64,000 nucleotides of DNA from Luidia sarsii (taxonomy: Eukaryota > Echinodermata > Asteroidea > Paxillosida > Luidiidae): positions 9,751,942-9,815,941 of the forward strand of contig OX465113.1 of the NCBI GenBank assembly GCA_949987565.1, read 5' to 3'. Made by a program: the position numbers and the translations under genes. Below, in pieces: positions 60,901-64,000 of this stretch (positions are counted from its first letter, which is position 1; each line of letters opens with the position of its first letter). The notes beneath the pieces are model-generated. The model was given only the letters and a program-made list of their open reading frames with translations, was not told the origin of the DNA and made no database searches.

Positions 60901-63900
60901 AAAACTAGAAACATACGTCTGTTGTAACAGAACGTGTAGCTTTTCCTTTTTTTTCCCGAAGAAAGACCAAGTTGAAAATCTGAAAACCAGTAGCACATGC
61001 ATGAATACTACAGTACTTCCGGTCTGGACCGGAGGAAGGGGTCACATGACATGAGGAAGGTCATGAAACCTAATTGGTCCCTGAAACTCCTCTCACATGC
61101 TATATGCGCTAGCAACAGCACAACAAGGGAGTTAACCATTGATATAATATCGTTTTTTTATTACCTCATTAATATTCATGAGATGACCTCATCATCATAA
61201 TTATTGCAATATTTGGATACATTGTTGCCCAACTTAGATATATGCTAAATATCGATCCTGCGGGATCTAAGATCGTGGCGTGATTGCACATGCCAGGTTG
61301 GCCCTTTAAAGGGTGGTCACGTGACAACTCAAGCACAAACAAACAAAAAAACACAGTTTTACTGTATATTGGTGTAAACCCCTTTTAGCATCGTTTTGAT
61401 TGAGTTCATGAAGGTGGCAACTCTGTTTCGAACCTGTACCATCCATTCCTACCCCAAAAGGCACACCAACGTATCGTGCACAAAGTCTAAGGGACTAAGA
61501 AATGATATTTAACAAATCATAATAATTCAAAACAATGTTTAATCGGTTCCATACTCAGGATTTAAGATGTCTAGCCCAATAGCTAACTGGCCACAAAATT
61601 TCGAGAAGATTGACCATTGGCTAATATGTGCTTTAAAATCACGCATTTTGATGACGTCACGATTGCGTCATGACATTTTGTTCCCGGAGGGTGTTTCTAA
61701 ACTACATCCCCATTAGATATAAACGAAAAAATGAAAAAAATCTTGCTCCGTTTGCCAAATATGCTCAATTTAATGTTAACATCTTAAAAGTTTATGACCT
61801 CATTAATATTCATGAGATGACGTCACGATCAAATGAGGGCAATTTTTTGATACATCTTTTCCCAACTTAGATATGCTGCAAAATTGAAACCAAACGAATT
61901 TGCATTTTTGCTTTTATTTGAGTTTGAAATTTGCCCCTTTAAAGCGCTGTCACGTGACACGTGGTGACGTCATGAAGATCTCACTTTTTGCAATGAATCT
62001 CCATCTACTAACCTAAGTATGTGCCAAGTTTGAAGCCATTTGTATTTGATATTAGGCCCTTAATGGATTTCACAGCTAATTTGTACACAAACCTATGGCC
62101 CTTAGTATAAAAAAACCTAAACAATGAAAAACAAAGGAAATTCCGGAAATATGTTTTGATATTTTCAATTCGGGGTATATGTTGAGTCGGTTGAAGACAA
62201 AATAAAAATACGATTTCTTCTTCGTTCAGGTAGTAATCTTCGTCTGAAGTTTAGATCTACCTACGTGAATCCACAATTAATGACTACAGTGTAGTGTACA
62301 AGTTGCCCCTTTAAAGCACGTGCATATTATGCGCACAAAGTGTATGGGACTACATTATAATATGAACAAAATCATAACAATTCTGAACAATGGTTAATTA
62401 ATTCCCAACTCAGGATTATGAATTTCTAGCACAATAGCTACCTGCACACCAAATTTAGAGACGATTGACCTTTGGCAAATATGTGTTTTAAAAACACGCA
62501 TTTTGATGACGTCACGATTGCGTCATGCCATTTTGGCCCCAGAGGGTGTTTCTAGACTACATCCCTAATAGATATAAACAAAAACAGTAAAAAAATCTTG
62601 CTCCGTTGGCCAAATATGCTCAATTGAATGTTAAAATCTTAAAAGTTTATGACCTCATTAATATTCATGAGATGACGTCACGATCAAATGAGGGCAATTT
62701 TTGGATACACCTTTTCCCAACTTAGATATAGTGCAAACTTGGAACAAAACGAAATTAATTTTTTGCTTTTATTGCAATTTGAAATTTGCCCCTTTAAAGC
62801 ACTGTCACGTGACACATGGTGACGTCATGAAGTTTTAAAGACAACTGTGCACAACTTCAGCAAGGGTTCTATGCATTTGTCAAGTTTGAAAAAAATCAAA
62901 GTTTGTTCAATGGCAAAAGTGCCCTCAAAAAAACCCTGTGCTTTGTCTATGGGATTATTCCGACCAGAAAAAGAAGAAGAAGAAGAAGAAGAAGAAGAAG
63001 AAGAAGAAGAAGAAGAAGACAAAAAAAAAAAATCAGAACAAGAACAATAGCTTTTCCGTATGGAACGGAAAAGCTAAAAATCTTAACAAAAGCAATAGCT
63101 TTTCCGCTTCGCGGCGGAAAAGCTAAAAAAAAATCTTAACAATAACAAAAGCTTTTTCGCTTCGCGCGAAAAAGCTAAAAAGGGACTAATTACTGAGCCG
63201 AGGAAAAGACTCTGACCTTTTCTTTTTCGCTTGCGTCCTCGTCCCTTCTTCTGGCCCTTCTTGTCCCCTTCCTCGCTCTGCTCTTCCGCCTCCTTGGCCT
63301 CCTTGGCCTTCTTGGCCTCTTCCTTAGATGCCATTGCTTCTAGGTAGCCATCAGGATACTGCCCCCACCACAAAAAAGAAAAGAAAGCAAGCTCACAACT
63401 CCGGAAATGCATACAGCAGTGCCTCGTTAACAATGAGATTGTACAGCACCATTTTCTTTCTACAGCCGGTAGGGTGGGATCAAAGGGACGGGTGGGGGTT
63501 AACGTAGGGTAGTGAACACAAAAGAAGGATTATTAGCAAACATGCTTACGTGACCGAGAGATGCGATTGCGAGATTCACGGCAGGGGTGCAAGCGCCCTT
63601 CATTTTTTAGGGTTTTAACAGATAAAATTGAGCAGTTTGAGAGACCAGTTTGACATTACAAAAAAAAAAAAAAACATTTTTTTTTTAATCCGGAAATCTG
63701 AAAAAAAATCACACCATTTCCGGAAATCCAGATGATTAGGGAGGTTGGAATGGAAGTCAATGTTTCAACTCTTTACTTTTTTTCTTCAAAATTTTGGGAC
63801 AAAATGGAGTATTTGTCTCTGTACCTCCAGCTTTAGACCCAACGCCTTTATCCTCTTGACGCCTTCCTTGGACCACGGAGCCCGCTGGGTATCGTCGCGG

Positions 63901-63962
63901 CGCAGAAGGTATCGCCAGACCAGGAAACCACTCCGCCCTTTCTCCGGCCAAAACTTCACCAC
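51804..63962 (-). CDS. UHRF1: UHRF1/UHRF2-type E3 ubiquitin ligase, 3' half (five coding exons; 5' part outside window)
   Basis: UHRF proteins read hemimethylated CpG through the SRA domain and H3 tails through TTD-PHD, recruit DNMT1 and ubiquitinate histone H3 with a RING. Here the last 225 residues are seen: the SRA end ([20 protein letters not shown]), the [11 protein letters not shown] block, a Lys/Glu-rich linker with a strong basic cluster ([10 protein letters not shown]), VPSEI-type helix [20 protein letters not shown], and the C3HC4 RING (CICC, CQHNICKTC, CPYCR), ending LFPGYEACR like the FPGY-x-x-GR end of UHRF1/2. All five exons join in phase. TTD, PHD and ubiquitin-like domains must lie to the right of the window. 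The intron at 53248-63216 is filled by a satellite. UHRF1 is used as the symbol for what is probably a single pre-duplication gene. Confidence 0.95.
52071..52169 (-). CDS. UHRF1: UHRF exon, RING first half
   Basis: 99 bp, phase 0 both sides, from TTTCAG to TGCAAG-GTAACT. Encodes [20 protein letters not shown] and [13 protein letters not shown] with the first RING zinc ligands. Confidence 0.97.
52208..53062. repeat. 41-bp minisatellite
   Basis: About 20 units of AACCAGCTTCCATCCCCGG, TACCCTGCCCCAAGACTCTTGG. GGTACCC recurs at 52397, 52438, 52479, 52520 (one base changed), 52561 and 52602, exactly 41 bp apart. It fills the intron between the RING exon and the preceding exon. Long proline-rich frames on both strands are periodicity effects. 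Confidence 0.97.
53096..53247 (-). CDS. UHRF1: UHRF exon, linker before RING
   Basis: 152 bp from AACAG (acceptor ...AAACAG) to GGCAAG-GTAAGA. Encodes [20 protein letters not shown] and [30 protein letters not shown]. Starts with an acidic Ser-rich stretch, then the helix found N-terminal to the RING in UHRF proteins. Confidence 0.95.
53798..53860 (-). repeat. tRNA-like T-arm inside satellite
   Basis: The minus strand reads ACGGGTTCGAATCCTGTTGA (near-perfect B-box/T-arm). Related blocks are at about 54600, 54945, 55765, 57085, 59255 and 61420; 55765 has the perfect ACGGGTTCGAATCCCGTTG. The satellite therefore seems to have captured or arisen from a tRNA-derived element. Confidence 0.6.
56463..56502. 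repeat. (GAA)n tract, satellite unit 1
   Basis: About 12 GAA repeats. Corresponding tracts in the later units are at 58622-58673, 60803-60842 and 62970-63018, each of different length. Confidence 0.95.
63048..63176. other. Cluster of three hairpins beside the UHRF donor
   Basis: Hairpin 1 at 63048-63076, hairpin 2 at 63096-63125 and hairpin 3 at 63150-63176. Each has an 11-12 bp perfect stem built on AGCTTTT(C/T)CG and a 5-6 nt loop. Hairpin 1 also occurs once in every satellite unit (e.g. 56525-56554). The cluster lies 40-170 bp from the splice donor at 63217. Confidence 0.9.
63217..63358 (-). CDS. UHRF1: UHRF exon, SRA C-terminal extension and basic linker
   Basis: 142 bp from GGGCAG to AAAAG-GTCAG. 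Encodes [40 protein letters not shown] and [15 protein letters not shown] is the conserved segment after the SRA; the basic end corresponds to the polybasic region that in human UHRF1 regulates histone-reader conformation. Confidence 0.96.
63545..63625. repeat. Dispersed repeat, inverted partner of 40110-40225
   Basis: GAGAGATGCGATTGCGAG, TTCACGGCAGGGGTG and CATTTTTTAGGGTTTT match the complement of the ANKRD13C intron 8 block. Confidence 0.6.
63825..63962 (-). CDS. UHRF1: UHRF exon, SRA domain C-terminal part
   Basis: 138 bp from GCGCAG to CTGGAG-GTACAG. Encodes [40 protein letters not shown] and LGLKLE, matching the end of the YDG/SRA domain. The upstream exons are outside the window. Confidence 0.97.
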
Positions 63963-64000
63963 CTGCGCGGGAGATACGTCACAGGAATTTGCGAACACTT

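Larger units (their letters stand above)
53640..63040. repeat. Higher-order tandem satellite, 2.17-kb unit
   Basis: The marker TCATTAATATTCATGAGATG occurs 12 times (near 54182, 55321, 56145, 56814, 57447, 58305, 58991, 59629, 60483, 61164, 61797, 62650). From 56145 on the spacing cycles 669-686, 633-638, 853-858 bp, so three sub-monomers form one unit. The marker ATTCCGACCA lies at 56451, 58609, 60790 and 62957, giving unit lengths 2158, 2181 and 2167 bp. The left part (53640-56400) has irregular spacing and is older or rearranged. Each unit carries a GAA tract, a hairpin and a tRNA-like T-arm remnant. Confidence 0.95.
53248..63216 (-). other. UHRF intron occupied by higher-order satellite
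   Basis: About 10 kb. The first 400 bp hold a SINE remnant (53320-53375); the rest is the satellite at 53640-63040 and a hairpin cluster at 63045-63180. Confidence 0.9.

Noticed and set aside
58599..62969. Poly-Lys, poly-Arg, poly-Glu or poly-Leu frames
   Set aside because: These are the (GAA)n tracts of the satellite read in different frames.

Overview
This window looks like a non-vertebrate animal genome, probably a marine deuterostome such as amphioxus, an echinoderm or a hemichordate. That is an inference: it has spliced genes with GT-AG introns of 0.3-10 kb, one pre-duplication-type UHRF gene, a very high minisatellite load, tRNA-derived SINEs, foldback elements and ACATGTACATGT-rich intron DNA. 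No prokaryotic, viral or CRISPR features were seen.

Three protein genes can be reconstructed exon by exon with consistent reading phase. (1) CARM1/PRMT4, a histone arginine methyltransferase, lies on the minus strand: 13 coding exons from 23328 down to 4699, 610 codons, complete. (2) ANKRD13C, an ankyrin-repeat protein related to a GPCR-biogenesis chaperone, lies on the plus strand: 11 coding exons from 25282 to 43019, 437 codons, complete. (3) UHRF1/2-type E3 ligase lies on the minus strand: only the last five coding exons (63962 to 51804) are inside, covering the end of the SRA domain, a basic linker and the RING; the 5' part is beyond the right edge. CARM1 and ANKRD13C are divergent (about 1.95 kb between start codons). 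ANKRD13C and UHRF are convergent, and the gap between their likely poly(A) sites (about 46.7 and 48.4 kb) is almost entirely one minisatellite.

Layout: 1-4.7 kb, transposon remnants and a satellite directly after the CARM1 stop. 4.7-23.3 kb, CARM1, whose introns hold arrays with 17, 182, 98, 10 and 76 bp periods, two MITE types, a duplicated fragment of its own exon 12 and another of exon 8. 23.3-25.3 kb, divergent promoter region with repeated GGGCGCCCTC sites. 25.3-43.0 kb, ANKRD13C, with many copies of one hairpin-shaped element. 43.0-51.8 kb, the two 3' ends. 51.8-64 kb, the UHRF 3' half, with a 41-bp array and a 9.4-kb higher-order satellite (2.17-kb unit of three sub-monomers) dense in TGACGTCA and CACGTG.

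Two of the three genes are chromatin regulators: CARM1 writes histone arginine methylation, and UHRF proteins couple hemimethylated DNA to maintenance methylation and histone ubiquitination. Nothing in the sequence shows that the three act in one pathway. The most novel material is non-coding: the nested UHRF-intron satellite, a trio of compensatory hairpins beside a UHRF splice donor, the duplicated CARM1 exon pieces, and the hairpin element family with flanking direct repeats and hammerhead-like sequence.
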